Counted from the stretch's first letter, positions 46,178 through 56,365 are shown. The stretch is 64,000 nucleotides of DNA from Micromonospora profundi (GCF_011927785.1 NZ_JAATJK010000001.1:1364001-1428000), one strand, 5' to 3'. The notes: generated from the sequence alone by a model not told the origin. Numbers and translations: made by a program.

Positions 46178-46648
46178 CCCCGGTTCTCCTGGCACACACC
46201 CATGGTCTGTCAGCCGCCCGCCCGGGCACATCTGTCAACTGACCTAACGGACGCCATTGAGGCGTGGCCCGGCCACCGCGTTACCCGGTCGCCGCGCGGG
46301 CTCCGCCCAGAAGGGCCGCGCCTGCCATTTTCATCATCGACGGCTAGGTAACCCGGCCACTGCCAGGCGATGACCATGAGGTCGTATGACAGATGTGCCG
46401 CCCCTGTCGCTGGGACGAGATTGGTTCTGGTCCTGAACGAGCAAGATCCACCAAAGGGCACACCATGACCATCGGACACGGTTTCCACGCGGAGGGCTGG
46501 ACCAGCCCCGAAGCCCACAGCGGCTTAGTCACCAGTGAGCCCGCGCAGACCCTGGTCACCCGGCTCCAGACACTGCTGGCCGGTGAGTCGACCTCCACCG
46601 ACGAGATCCCGTCGGTGGCAAGGCCACCTTCTGAGAGGACGAACCATC
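46178..46648. other. Region before the hydrolase; possible short frame
   Basis: A short plus-strand frame opens with ATG at 46465 (MTIGHGFHAEGWTSPEAHSG) but continues without known homology into the hydrolase gene region, so I do not call it. The minus side holds the upstream bases of the ferritin-like gene. A palindromic GTTACC-type element at about 46281/46348 was noted without a known role. Confidence 0.35.
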
Positions 46649-47632
46649 GTGATCACCACTGCATCGCGTCCCGGCGTCGATCCCCAACTGGCGGCGCTGC
46701 TCGCCGAGATGCCGCTGACATCCATCCTGAACGCCGACGCCCTCGCTCACATGCGCCCGTTCTCCTCGGCTCCCGTCGAGCCACTGCTGGCCGGCCGTCT
46801 CATCGACCGCAGTGAGTTCATCACCCGCGCTGACGACGGCGCGGAGATCGCGCTGTCGGTCTTCCGCCCGACCGGTGACCGTACCGCACTCGCGCCATGC
46901 ATTTACTGGATTCACGGCGGCGGCATGATCATGGGTGACCGGGTCGCCAACATCGACATCCCGCTGGAATGGCTCGACCGGTTCGGCGCCGTGGTCGTCT
47001 CCGTCGAGTACCGGTTGGCGCCCGAGGCGCACGGCCCGACGCTGGTCGAGGACTGCTACCGGGGCCTGTTGTGGACGGCCGAGCATGCCGACGCGCTCGG
47101 CATCGATCCGAGCCGCATCATCGTCGCCGGTGCCAGTGCGGGCGGCGGGCTGGCGGCCGGGGTGACGCTGCTGGCCCGCGACCGGGGCACCGTCCCGATC
47201 GCCGCGCAGATCTTGATCTGCCCGATGCTCGACCATCGCAACAGCACGACCTCCAGCCGCCAGTTCACCGGCGTACCCGCTGTCTGGACGGGGGAGACAA
47301 ACGAGTTCGCATGGCGGTTGGTCCTCGGCGACCAGCCCGAGGACGTTTCGGCGTACATCTCGCCGGCGCTCGCCGAGGATCTGTCCAACCTGCCGACCAC
47401 CTACATCGACGTCGGCACCGCCGAGGTCTTCCGCGACGAAGATGTCGACTACGCCAGCCGGATCTGGGCTGCCGGCGGCCAGGCCGAACTGCACGTCTGG
47501 GCGGGTGGCGTGCACGGGTTCGACTTAGGGTTCCCAGAGACGCGCATCGGCGCCATCGCCCGACGGGCCCGTATCGAATGGCTGACCCGCACATTGGACG
47601 GCATGTCCGTCGAACGAGGGGGCAGGCAATGA
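46649..47632 (+). CDS. Alpha/beta hydrolase, HSL (family IV) esterase
   Basis: GTG at 46649, behind GAGAGGA, gives 327 residues. The oxyanion motif is IYWIHGGGMIMG, the nucleophile Ser in VAGASAGGGLAA (GxSxG), the Asp in DVGTAEVFRDEDVDYA and the His in GGVHGFD, all in order. N-terminal residues 1-80 form the cap. It hydrolyses short-chain or acyl esters. The methyltransferase gene overlaps its stop (ATGA), so the two are cotranscribed. The substrate is unknown. Confidence 0.92.
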   Translation: MITTASRPGVDPQLAALLAEMPLTSILNADALAHMRPFSSAPVEPLLAGRLIDRSEFITRADDGAEIALSVFRPTGDRTALAPCIYWIHGGGMIMGDRVANIDIPLEWLDRFGAVVVSVEYRLAPEAHGPTLVEDCYRGLLWTAEHADALGIDPSRIIVAGASAGGGLAAGVTLLARDRGTVPIAAQILICPMLDHRNSTTSSRQFTGVPAVWTGETNEFAWRLVLGDQPEDVSAYISPALAEDLSNLPTTYIDVGTAEVFRDEDVDYASRIWAAGGQAELHVWAGGVHGFDLGFPETRIGAIARRARIEWLTRTLDGMSVERGGRQ

Positions 47633-48312
47633 CCGTTGACCACCGTCGCCAGTTTCTCCGCGAGTTCCTCCGCGATCCGTTCACGGTTGCCGCGGTCGCG
47701 CCGAGCAGCCAGGCACTCGCCAACGCGGTCGTCGCACCGGTTCCACTCACCGGCGACCCCGTCGTGGTGGAGCTTGGGCCTGGCACCGGAGCGTTCACGC
47801 AGGCCATCCAGCGGCGGCTGGCCGGCCGAGGCCACCACGTGGCCATCGAGATCAACGAACGGTTCGCTGATCTGCTCGCTGGGCGCTTCCCGTGCGTCGA
47901 CCTCGCCATCGCCGACGCCCGCAACCTTCGCGAGATACTGACGGTACGGGGGCTCGATCACGCTGACGTCATCGTCAGCGGGCTCCCGTGGGCGGCCTTC
48001 ACACCAGGGCGACAGGACGATCTGCTCGCCGCGGTCACCGCGGTACTCGCCCCGCACGGCGCCTTCACCACCTTCGCGTACGCCCACACGCGCTGGATGC
48101 CGCCGGCCAGGCGGCTCCGGCACAGCCTCGGTGAACGGTTCGAGGAAGTGGTACGCGGCCGCACGGAGCGGGCAAACGTGCCACCCGCGTTCGTCTACTC
48201 CTGCCGCAGGCCGTACACACCAGCACGCCGAGCGACGACCGGGCTGCCTCCGCACCTGTCGTGGCGCCGGCCGACACGGACACTGCAGGTCACGCGGCCA
48301 CCGAACCGCTGA
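47629..48312 (+). CDS. Class I SAM-dependent methyltransferase (PmtA/KsgA-like)
   Basis: A 227-residue protein starting in the ATGA overlap. The SAM site is VVELGPGTGAFTQAI, followed by the acidic ribose-binding residue in AIEINERFADLL, the LAIADARNLREI motif and DVIVSGLPWAAFTPG (NPPY position). The small size and the SGLPW block resemble phospholipid N-methyltransferases and relatives of KsgA. Basic, proline-rich C-terminus. Likely substrate: a phospholipid or small molecule, coupled with the esterase. Confidence 0.82.
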   Translation: MTVDHRRQFLREFLRDPFTVAAVAPSSQALANAVVAPVPLTGDPVVVELGPGTGAFTQAIQRRLAGRGHHVAIEINERFADLLAGRFPCVDLAIADARNLREILTVRGLDHADVIVSGLPWAAFTPGRQDDLLAAVTAVLAPHGAFTTFAYAHTRWMPPARRLRHSLGERFEEVVRGRTERANVPPAFVYSCRRPYTPARRATTGLPPHLSWRRPTRTLQVTRPPNR

Positions 48313-48317
48313 CCGCA

Positions 48318-48352
48318 GACGGGGCCGCGCGTCAACCTCACGCGGCCCCGTC
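48318..48352 (+). terminator. GC-rich hairpin after the esterase-methyltransferase pair
   Basis: GACGGGGCCGCG and CGCGGCCCCGTC are exact inverted repeats separated by an 11-nt loop, starting 5 nt after the methyltransferase stop. There is no T-run, as is usual for actinobacterial terminators. Confidence 0.8.
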
Positions 48353-48712
48353 GCTCTCGCCCTACCTGCACGACGGGGACAGCATGCGTGGGTCTGTGGA
48401 CGCTTCTCAGAAGCCTGTCCGCGAATTGGCGCGTGACTCATCGCAGATATGCCGCCGGGAGTGACCTCTTCCCGGGCCGGCGCCGTACGAGTGTCGCCTA
48501 AGGGATGTCTCGGTCTTTGTGCGTGATCCGCGCGGTCCGATGTCCGGGTCCTGGGGAACACGGAAGTGGACGCCCGCATCATCCGGACGTGGCCGGATCG
48601 TTCGATGCGTGTTCCACACCACCGTCCAACGGAGATCCGGTTCCGGGGTTCAACCCGCGCCGACCGGTACTTTGGGGCAGGATCATCCGTCGGCCAGTAG
48701 TGAGGAGCGAGG
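48353..48712. other. Upstream region of the SARP regulator
   Basis: No gene is supported. The 3' end carries the ribosome binding site GAGGAGCGAGG before GTG 48713. A promoter should lie here; I could not identify a confident box. Confidence 0.4.
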
Positions 48713-51628
48713 GTGCGCTTCGCCGTGCTCGGACCGGTCCGCGCCTGGCGCGCGACGGAAGAGCTCGACCTTCGGCCCCGGCAGCTCCGCCTCATGCTGG
48801 CCCTGTTGCTGGTGCGCGCGGGCCGCCCGGTCGCGGTCGCGGATTTCGTGGCGCTGCTGTGGGACGAGGACCCGCCTGCCCGGGCCGTGAACATCGTCCA
48901 CCGCCACATCGGGGCGCTGCGGCGGATCCTGGAGCCCGGCCTCGCGCCGCGCGCGCCCGGCCGGTGGGTGGACGGGCGGGGCGGCGACTACCGCCTGCAC
49001 GTGGACGCGGAGTCCTCGGATGTGATGCGGTTCCGCGCGCGGGCCGACGCGGCCCGGCAGGCCGCCCGGGCCGGTGACCGGGACGCCGCCGGGGCCCACT
49101 ACCTCGCCGCGTTGCGTACGTGGCACGGGCACTGCGCCGCGGGCCTGGATCCCGCGCCGGCGTTGTTGCCCGAGTTCGTGGCGCTCGACCACGAGAGGTC
49201 CGCCACCGCGTGCGCGGCCGCGGACGTCGCCCTGGCCGGTGGGCGGGTGACCGAGCTGGTGCCGCTCCTGCGGCCGATCGCCGACCGGCATCCGTTCGAC
49301 GAGGCGTTGCAGGCGCGGCTGCTGCTGGTGCTCGCGGCGGACGGCAAGCAGGCGGAGGCGGTCACGGCCTTCGAGAAGGTGCGGCTCGGTCTCTCCGGGC
49401 AGCTGGGCGTGACTCCCGGCGCGGAGCTGCGGGCGGCCTACGACCAGGTGCTCCGCCAGCAACAGGCGACAGCCGGGCCGGCAACCCCGCAAGAGCCGGT
49501 TCCCCGCACGCCTCCGGCCCAGGTGCCGTTGAGCACCCGGTTCTTCAGCGGGCGGGAACGCGAGATCGGCTGGTTGTCCGACGTGCTCTCAGCCGCCTGC
49601 CGGGCGCCGGCCGGCCCGGTCATGGTGGCCGTCGACGGCCTGCCCGGCATCGGCAAGACCAGCCTGGTGGTGCACTGGGCGCACACCGTCGCGGAGAGCT
49701 TCCCGGACGGCCGGCTCTTCATCGACCTACAGGGCTACGACGCCAAGGAAGCGGTGGACACCGAGCAGGCGCTGACCTACTTCCTCAGCGCGCTCGCGGG
49801 CCCTCGCGCGGAGATTCCGGCAACGGTGGAGGCGCAGGCCGCGCTCTACCGGACGCTGACGGCCGGCCGCCGGATGCTCGTGATCCTCGACAACGCGCGG
49901 GACGCCGAGCAGGTCCGTCCGCTCCTGCCGACCGCACCCGGCTGCTTCGTCGTCGTGACCAGCCGCAACCCGCTCACCGGCCTGGTGGTGCACCAGGGCG
50001 CCCACCGGCTGGCGCTGGAACTGCCCACTCTGGACGAATCGCGCGCCGGGCTGCGCACCCGGCTGGGGGCCGGCCGTGACGCCGACGATCCCGCCGCCCT
50101 GGACGAGATCATCGAGGGTTGCGGCCGCCTGCCGCTGGCGATCGCGGTCGTGGCCGCGCGGGCGGCGGCGTACCCCGACTGGCGGCTCGGCGAGATCGCA
50201 CGGGAGCTGCGCGACGCCCGGTCGCTGGATGTCTTCGACGGTGATGACCCCCGCAGCGACGTGCGCAGTGTGTTCTCCTGGTCGTACCGCATGCTGACCG
50301 GGCCGGCGGCGCGCCTGTTCCGGCTGCTGGCGCTGCACCCCGGCCCGAGCTTCGGCCCCGCGACCGCGGCCGCCCTCGCCGGTGTTCCGCCGCGGGAGGC
50401 GCAGGCGCTGATCGAGGAGCTGACCCGGACCCGGCTGCTGATCCGCCACCAGGCGCGCCGGTACGTCTTCCACGACCTGATCCATCTGTACGCCGTTGAG
50501 CTGGGCGAGCAGGTCGACGGCGCGGCGGAGCGTCAGGCCGCCCTCGCCCGGTTGCTGGACCACCTGCGGCAGACGGCGTACGTGGCCGGTTGTCTGCTGA
50601 TGCCGCAACTGCACTCCCGGCCGCCGGATCCGCGGGACGGGGTCACGCCCGAGCCGATCACCGGCATCGCCGAGGCGATGACGTGGTTCGCCACCGAGCG
50701 AGCCGTGCTGGAGGCGGTCGTGGCGGAGAACCCGGTCGCGGACTTCCCGGCGTGGCGGATCGTGGAGAGCATGTTGCCGTTCTATCAGCGCTCGGGGATG
50801 TTCCGGGCGCTGGAGATCGTGGCCGCGTCCGCGCTGCGCACGGCGCGCTCCTGCCACGACCGCGAGGGCTTGGCGCACATGCACCGGATGATCGCCGGGG
50901 CGAAGGTGTTGCAGGGACGCGGCTCGTCGGCGATCAACCACTTCGAGCGCGCCCTGGCGATCTTCGACGAGCTCGGCAAGCCGTTCGAGCGGGCGTTCGT
51001 CCTCTGCAATCTGGCCTATGCCTGGCTCACCCACGGATCGACCGCCAATGCCCTGCGCTACTACGAGCTCGCGTGGGAGTTCTTCGCGCGTGAGGGTGAT
51101 CGGCCCGGCCAGGCAATGACGCTCCGCGGGATCGGCGACTGCTTCGCCCGTGCGGGCGACGCACAGGAGGCTGTCGAGCGACTCCACCGGGCGGCGGGCA
51201 TCTTCACGGAGATCGACAACCCCAACGGCGTCGGTGTCTGCGCCATGTTGATCGGCAAGGCCCTGGAAGACATGGGCCGCCTCGACGAGGCCATCGAGTG
51301 GCGCCACCGGGCCCGCCGCCGGCTCGGCGAGGCGCGCAACGAGTGGGACGTCGCGAACAACGAACGCGCGCTCGGGGACCTGTATCTGCGGGCCGGCCGG
51401 CCGCTCGAGGCGATCCGGGCCTGGCAGGAGGCGCGGCGGATCTACGTCGAGTTGGGCTCCGGCGGGTGGTTGCTCTCGCCCATCGACGAACTGCTGTCCG
51501 CGGCGCGGGCCGGCGGGGGGTCGAGCGGGAGCAGCCGCGCCAGTTTTGCATCGACGTCCGCGGTCTGCGGCAGCGGCAGCGGCAGCGGCAACCGTCGCAG
51601 CATCTCGAGCGCGGATCGGCTCGTGTGA
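48713..51628 (+). CDS. SARP/AfsR-type regulator (BTAD, NB-ARC, TPR)
   Basis: GTG at 48713 gives 971 residues. Residues 1-95 form the OmpR-like winged HTH (LRFAVLGPVRAW start, AVNIVHRHIGALRRILEPG), then the BTAD domain (to about 260). The NB-ARC ATPase has VDGLPGIGKTSLVV (Walker A) and RMLVILDNARDAEQV (Walker B). TPR repeats follow (ALEIVAASALR, AINHFERALAIFDELGKP). The full architecture of AfsR is present, and such proteins activate antibiotic genes when phosphorylated or nucleotide-bound. The P450 and CapA genes follow, so they are likely targets. Confidence 0.93.
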   Translation: MRFAVLGPVRAWRATEELDLRPRQLRLMLALLLVRAGRPVAVADFVALLWDEDPPARAVNIVHRHIGALRRILEPGLAPRAPGRWVDGRGGDYRLHVDAESSDVMRFRARADAARQAARAGDRDAAGAHYLAALRTWHGHCAAGLDPAPALLPEFVALDHERSATACAAADVALAGGRVTELVPLLRPIADRHPFDEALQARLLLVLAADGKQAEAVTAFEKVRLGLSGQLGVTPGAELRAAYDQVLRQQQATAGPATPQEPVPRTPPAQVPLSTRFFSGREREIGWLSDVLSAACRAPAGPVMVAVDGLPGIGKTSLVVHWAHTVAESFPDGRLFIDLQGYDAKEAVDTEQALTYFLSALAGPRAEIPATVEAQAALYRTLTAGRRMLVILDNARDAEQVRPLLPTAPGCFVVVTSRNPLTGLVVHQGAHRLALELPTLDESRAGLRTRLGAGRDADDPAALDEIIEGCGRLPLAIAVVAARAAAYPDWRLGEIARELRDARSLDVFDGDDPRSDVRSVFSWSYRMLTGPAARLFRLLALHPGPSFGPATAAALAGVPPREAQALIEELTRTRLLIRHQARRYVFHDLIHLYAVELGEQVDGAAERQAALARLLDHLRQTAYVAGCLLMPQLHSRPPDPRDGVTPEPITGIAEAMTWFATERAVLEAVVAENPVADFPAWRIVESMLPFYQRSGMFRALEIVAASALRTARSCHDREGLAHMHRMIAGAKVLQGRGSSAINHFERALAIFDELGKPFERAFVLCNLAYAWLTHGSTANALRYYELAWEFFAREGDRPGQAMTLRGIGDCFARAGDAQEAVERLHRAAGIFTEIDNPNGVGVCAMLIGKALEDMGRLDEAIEWRHRARRRLGEARNEWDVANNERALGDLYLRAGRPLEAIRAWQEARRIYVELGSGGWLLSPIDELLSAARAGGGSSGSSRASFASTSAVCGSGSGSGNRRSISSADRLV

Positions 51629-51709
51629 CACCCGCCACGGCGGCGAATTCCGGCGGCCGCGTCCCGTCAGCCCGATGACGGACGACCCCGCCTGATCGAA
51701 GGAGACCCC

Positions 51710-52954
51710 ATGTCGGGTGACGTGACATCCACGCCGGTGCTGACCTTCACGCCCGAGTTCAAGGCCCACTCGCCCCGCCGGCTGGCCGAGCTGCGGGCGC
51801 TCGGCCCGGTGCACCGCGCCCAGTTCGCGAGCGGGTTACAGGCCTGGATGGTGCTCAGTGAGCAGGAGGCCCGGCGGGCGCTGACGCATTCGGCGCTGCG
51901 CAAGGACGCGTCCCCGGCCGAGGAAGCGCTCGCCGCCGTCGGCTTCACCACCAACCGGCCCGGAGTCGGGCTGGGCGGCAACATGCTGGAGTCGGACCCG
52001 CCCGCGCACACGCGGCTGCGGCGGCTGGTGGCTGGCGCGTTCAGCCCCGCGCGTACCCGGCAGCTCGCCCCGCGCATCCAGCAGATCGCCGACGAGCTGC
52101 TCGACGCGATGGGGGACGAGGTGGACCTGGTCGAGGCGTACAACGCGCCGCTACCGATCGCCGTGATCAGTGAGTTGCTGGGCGTGCCGGAACACGACCG
52201 TCACCACTTCCGGGAGTGGACCGCCGCGGCGCTGAGCCCGCCTTCCGACGCGCAGCGGGCCGGCGCGCTCAGCCTCAACCGATACATGAGCGACTAGATC
52301 CAGCTGCGCCTCACCGAGCCGAGTCCCGACCTCGAACGACGGCGCGCCGAACGGGGCGACGACCTGCTCAGCGCGCTGGTCGGGGCGCGGCTCCGGGGCG
52401 ACGAGGCGCTGTCGGACGAGGAACTCCTCGGCACGGCCGTACTGCTCGTGGTCGCGGGCCACGAGACCACGGTCAACCTGCTCGGCACCATCATGGTCAG
52501 CCTCCTCCGCCGGCCGGACCAGGCCGACCTGCTGCGCGCCCGGCCGGAGCTCATGCCCGGGGCGGTGGAGGAGTTCCTGCGGTTCGACCCCTCGGTGGAG
52601 CAGACCACCATGCGTTACGCCGCGGAGGACCTCGATCTCGGCGGCACCCGGATCCGCCGGGGCGACGTCGTGGTGGTCATGCTCGGCTCGGCGAGCCGCG
52701 ACGTCGTCCAGCGGGACGGTGGCGACCCGGATGTCCTGGACGTGGCCCGGGAGGGCGCCCGGCACCTGGCGTTCGGCTACGGCATCCATCACTGCCTGGG
52801 TGCGCCGCTCGCCCGGCTCGAGGCCCGCATCGCGATCGCCTCCCTGCTTCGGCGGTTCCCCGAGCTGCGCCCGGCCGTACCGCTCGACGAGGTGCCGTGG
52901 ATCCCGGCGGGGATCATGCGCGGCCCGCGCAGCCTCCCGGTCCGGCTCCGCTGA
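51710..52954 (+). pseudogene. Cytochrome P450 with in-frame amber codon
   Basis: ATG at 51710, behind GAAGGAG, opens a P450 of 414 codons that keeps one frame to 52954. Only codon 196 is a stop (TAG at 52295-52297, replacing Gln or similar). All hallmarks are intact: I-helix VVAGHETTVNLLG, K-helix ExxR in EEFLRF, and the haem loop FGYGIHHCLGAPLA. N-terminal LESDPPAHTRLRRLV is typical of actinobacterial CYP. Without readthrough the haem domain is not made. A point mutation, sequencing error or rare readthrough are the choices. Confidence 0.85.
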
Positions 52955-53086
52955 CGGTCCCGGCGGCCGCCCGCCACCGGTCCCGGGAGATGGTCGGGTG
53001 CTGCGAGTGCCGCGATCGGATGAACCGGCGGAAGGCTGGTACGTCGTATGGTGCGTACCCTCCCGCGCGGCAAGGAGCACCCGGAC

Positions 53087-54313
53087 ATGAGCATCTCCCT
53101 CTTCGCGGTCGGTGACGTATTCATCGACCGTCCCGATCCTGAACAGGCGTACCGCGACGGTGCCCGATATCTGCGACGGGGCGACATCCTGTTCGGCAAT
53201 TGCGAAGGGGTGTTCAGCGACGACTGGGATCGCGCGCCCAGCTCGGGACCGCCGGTGGTAGCACCTGCCGCCAACGCGGACCCGCTGGCGCGGGCCGGAT
53301 TCGATGTGCTGTCCCTGGCCAACAACCACATCGGCGACGGCGGCCACAGGGGTCTGCGGGACACCATCCGAGCGCTCAACGGCCTGGGCATAGCAACTGT
53401 GGGGGCCGGCGGTGACATCGCCGAGGCGCGCAGCCCGGCCATCGTCGAACGGGACGGGATCCGGGTCGGCTTCCTCGCCTACGCCAGCGTGTTCCCCTAC
53501 GGCTACGAGGCGCGGGGATCGGTGCCGGGGCTGGCTCCGATCCGCTCCTACACCCACTACAACCCGCCGACCGACAATCTCTGGGACCCGGGCGCCGCGC
53601 CGAGCATCACCACCGAGGAGGTCCCCGAGGACGCCGAGGCCCTGATCGACGACATCACGGCCACCCGCGAACGGGCCGACGTGGTCGTGGTGAGCGTGCA
53701 CTGGGGCGACATGTACAAGCCGTTCGTGCTGCGGGACCACGAGCGGCGGATCGCGCGGCTCGTGATCGACGCCGGCGCCGATGTCGTGCTCGGGCACCAC
53801 CACCACATGTGGCGCGGCATGGAGTTCTATCGAGGCAAGCCGATCTGGTACGGCCTCGGGCACCACCTGTTCGACCTGCCCGACATCGAGAAGCGGATAG
53901 CCGCAGACGGTGACGCCATTCCCCCGATCGGGCCGGCCGACGACGCCGGGTTGGACCGGTATTCGGGCAGCTACCGGCTCGGTCATCGCGCCGGCTATCC
54001 GCTGCTGCCGTTCCATCCCGACGGCCGGCTCACCGGCGTAGCCATAGTCCGTGCCGGTCGAGATGGCGTGGGCGCCGTGGGCTTCGCGCCGGCCGTCATC
54101 AACCAGGCCAACGAACCCATCGCCGTGGCACCCGACAGCGACGAAGGACGCCGAGTCCTCGACTACCTGAAGGAATGCTGCACGAGCCAGGGCCTACGGG
54201 TCAGATTCGGCACACCCGAGGCGGACTCTGGGCTGCCACCGGGCTGCGTCCAGCTCCTGCCCCCGGACGGGACAACCCGGTCGACGGGTAAAGAAGTCGA
54301 CGTCTTCGCTTGA
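53087..54313 (+). CDS. CapA-family metallophosphatase-like protein
   Basis: The start is at ATG 53087 with AAGGAG upstream; an earlier ATG at 53048 is less likely. 408 residues. The CapA signature is present: AVGDVFIDR, LFGNCEGV, SLANNHIGDGG (Asn-His), VVVVSVHWGDMYK and DVVLGHHHHMWRG. These residues form a calcineurin-like metal site. Family members are linked to poly-gamma-glutamate or capsule export, or to amide hydrolysis and tailoring. It follows the P450 in the same direction and may share its pathway. No signal peptide. Confidence 0.85.
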   Translation: MSISLFAVGDVFIDRPDPEQAYRDGARYLRRGDILFGNCEGVFSDDWDRAPSSGPPVVAPAANADPLARAGFDVLSLANNHIGDGGHRGLRDTIRALNGLGIATVGAGGDIAEARSPAIVERDGIRVGFLAYASVFPYGYEARGSVPGLAPIRSYTHYNPPTDNLWDPGAAPSITTEEVPEDAEALIDDITATRERADVVVVSVHWGDMYKPFVLRDHERRIARLVIDAGADVVLGHHHHMWRGMEFYRGKPIWYGLGHHLFDLPDIEKRIAADGDAIPPIGPADDAGLDRYSGSYRLGHRAGYPLLPFHPDGRLTGVAIVRAGRDGVGAVGFAPAVINQANEPIAVAPDSDEGRRVLDYLKECCTSQGLRVRFGTPEADSGLPPGCVQLLPPDGTTRSTGKEVDVFA

Positions 54314-54665
54314 ACCAGCCGCGCAGCCGCACGTCGTACCTATGTGGCTGCCTCTGATCGCTCCGATCGGACGCAACCGGTGCCCTCCCGTCCTCTACCG
54401 GGTTGGGGAGTCCGGTCGGCTGGGGAACCGGGCTTGGTTGGGGGACCTGGACGGGAGGGCGCCTTCCTGTGTCGCGCGGGCTATCGGCCCGCGGGCGGTT
54501 TCACGCCTGAAGAGTGCTGGTCGGTGCAAGCGACTCAGCCTGCGGTAGTGGCCCTCGATGGGTTCCCGGCTGACCGAATTTCGAGAGCCATCTGAAGAAC
54601 GCGATCCTCTCTGCGTCAGCACAGGTGAGGGGTGCGCCGGGCATCCACCGTCGGGAGAGGTTGTC
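54314..54665. other. Region upstream of the LuxR gene, no gene seen
   Basis: No frame is protein-like. A strong ribosome binding site GGGAGAGG (about 54653-54660) precedes the GTG at 54666. Short GC-rich inverted repeats are present (CGCGGGCTATCGGCCCGCG around 54476-54494, a possible terminator-like stem). Confidence 0.4.
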
Positions 54666-55280
54666 GTGGCCGAGACGCGCGTTCTGGTGCAGGCGGCCGA
54701 TGCGCTGGTGGGAGCGGGACTGTCCAGCCATCTTGCCACGCATCCTGACATCGTGGTGGTGACCGCGGGGGACTGCGACGTGATCGTCGTGCAGGCCGAG
54801 CGCTTCACCGCCGAAGTGGTCACGACGCTCCGCCTGATGGCCGCGACCGCCGACCGGCCGGTGGTGTTGGTGATCCCGGACATCGACGAGTCGCAGTTGA
54901 TCACCGCGGTGGAGTGCCAGGTGGTAGCCATCCTGCCCCGAGCATCGGTGGACCGCGACCGGCTCGTGCGCAGCGTCCTGGCGGTCGCAGCCGGCGGTGG
55001 GATCATGCCACCGCAACTCATCGGCAGACTGCTCGCACACTTCCGGCAGATGCAGCAGGAGGTGCTGCTGCCCAACGGCCTGACCCTGTCCGGGCTGACC
55101 TCGCGCGAGATCGAGGTGCTGCGCCTGATGGCCGACGGGCTGGACACCGCGGAGATCGCCGAAGAGATGCGGTACTCCGTCCGTACGGTGAAGTCGGTCA
55201 TCTACGGCGTCATGGACCGGCACAAGCTTCGCAACCGGTCGCATGCGGTCGCGTACGCGGTGCGCGCCGGGCTGATCTGA
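54666..55280 (+). CDS. LuxR-family response-regulator-like protein
   Basis: GTG at 54666 gives 204 residues. An N-terminal receiver-like domain (RVLVQAADALVGAGL..., DIVVVTAGDCDVIVVQ) lacks a clear phospho-accepting Asp. The C-terminal LuxR HTH is LTSREIEVLRLMADGLDTAE, then RTVKSVIYGVMDRHKLRNR. Atypical receivers of this kind act without phosphorylation. It precedes the LysM-like membrane gene by 11 nt and probably regulates that set. Confidence 0.85.
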   Translation: MAETRVLVQAADALVGAGLSSHLATHPDIVVVTAGDCDVIVVQAERFTAEVVTTLRLMAATADRPVVLVIPDIDESQLITAVECQVVAILPRASVDRDRLVRSVLAVAAGGGIMPPQLIGRLLAHFRQMQQEVLLPNGLTLSGLTSREIEVLRLMADGLDTAEIAEEMRYSVRTVKSVIYGVMDRHKLRNRSHAVAYAVRAGLI

Positions 55281-55291
55281 GGCTTCGACGA

Positions 55292-56365
55292 ATGAGGCTG
55301 GTCCGGCTCCTGGTCGTGCTCGGTATTGCCCTGCTGTTCGGGCAGGGCGTCGCGCTGATGCCCGCGTCCGGGGGACCGGCCAGCCCGGCGCCGGTCCACT
55401 ACTGGGTCGTGGGTGAGCCACGGGACGGCCAGCGTGAATATCTGTACGAGATCGCCATGCATACCCTCGGCGACGGAAATCGCTACCCCGAGATTCTCGC
55501 CCTCAACCGGGACCGGCCCCAGCCGGACGGCGGCCGGCTCACCGATGCGCTGACACCGCTGCGGCCCGGCTGGATCCTGAAACTGCCGCCGGACGCCCGA
55601 GGTCCGGGAGTGCGGATCGGTGTCCCGCCGATGCCGGATCGCGGCGGCGCGAACGCCTCGACCGGCCGCGGCGGCGCCCTCGCCTATCTGCTCCCGGCCA
55701 CCGGCGTGGCGGCCGTGGTGGTCGCAGTGGGTCTGTTCCGCCGCTCCCGCCGCACCGCACCGGCGGCTCCGCCCGTCGCGGTGGCCCCGGAGACGCCACC
55801 GGCCGGGCCCGTCAACTTCACCACGGTCCTCGAGTCGCTGACGGCGGAGCCGGGCTATCGGCTCGACGTACGGCTGCTCGGCGCGGACCAGGAGACGAGG
55901 GCGATCCCGTACCGCTGGGTGATGGAGGGCGACCCTCCGCCGGAAGCGCAACTGCCGGTCGTGTTCGGCCGCCGTACGGGACGGCTCCTGGTGCTGGACC
56001 TGGCCGCCGTGCCGGACGTCCTCACGATCACCGGCAGGCCGGCGCTGGCTCGGCCGCAGGCGATCGACCTGGTCGAGCAGGTGAGCCGGGCCGGCGTGAC
56101 GGTGGTCGTGGTCGGCGACGTACTGGGCGGCGACGCACCCGCCGGCACCACGGCGACAGCGGACTTCGCGTCGGCTTCGGCAGTCGTCGACCAGCTCCCC
56201 GGGCCCGTCGTGATCGTCTGCGGCGGCCTGCGTGGTGCACAGCTCGCCGCGGCCCGCGGGCTGGCGGCACGGACCCGGCACCGGGCAGTGCCGGTGCTGA
56301 TCGGCGAGGTGATCCGCGCCCGCTGGTCGGTGACGGTCAACCGGGTCCGATCGGTCACGACATGA
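55292..56365 (+). CDS. LysM-like, two-TM membrane protein of a secretion locus
   Basis: ATG at 55292 gives 357 residues. A signal or membrane helix (about 4-22) precedes a LysM-like module (HYWVVGEPRDGQREYLYEIA, then LGDGNRYPEILALNRDR and PGWILKLPPDA). A second TM helix lies at about 129-148, followed by a cytoplasmic beta domain with VVFGRRTGRLLVLDLA. The same architecture is found beside type VII secretion and transcriptional-activator genes in actinomycetes. It may be a membrane part of such a locus. Confidence 0.75.
   Translation: MRLVRLLVVLGIALLFGQGVALMPASGGPASPAPVHYWVVGEPRDGQREYLYEIAMHTLGDGNRYPEILALNRDRPQPDGGRLTDALTPLRPGWILKLPPDARGPGVRIGVPPMPDRGGANASTGRGGALAYLLPATGVAAVVVAVGLFRRSRRTAPAAPPVAVAPETPPAGPVNFTTVLESLTAEPGYRLDVRLLGADQETRAIPYRWVMEGDPPPEAQLPVVFGRRTGRLLVLDLAAVPDVLTITGRPALARPQAIDLVEQVSRAGVTVVVVGDVLGGDAPAGTTATADFASASAVVDQLPGPVVIVCGGLRGAQLAAARGLAARTRHRAVPVLIGEVIRARWSVTVNRVRSVTT

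Noticed and set aside
45632..46231. Dps or bacterioferritin assignment for the ferritin-like gene
   Set aside because: The helix pattern fits a ferritin-like fold, but the metal ligands do not match either family closely enough to name it.
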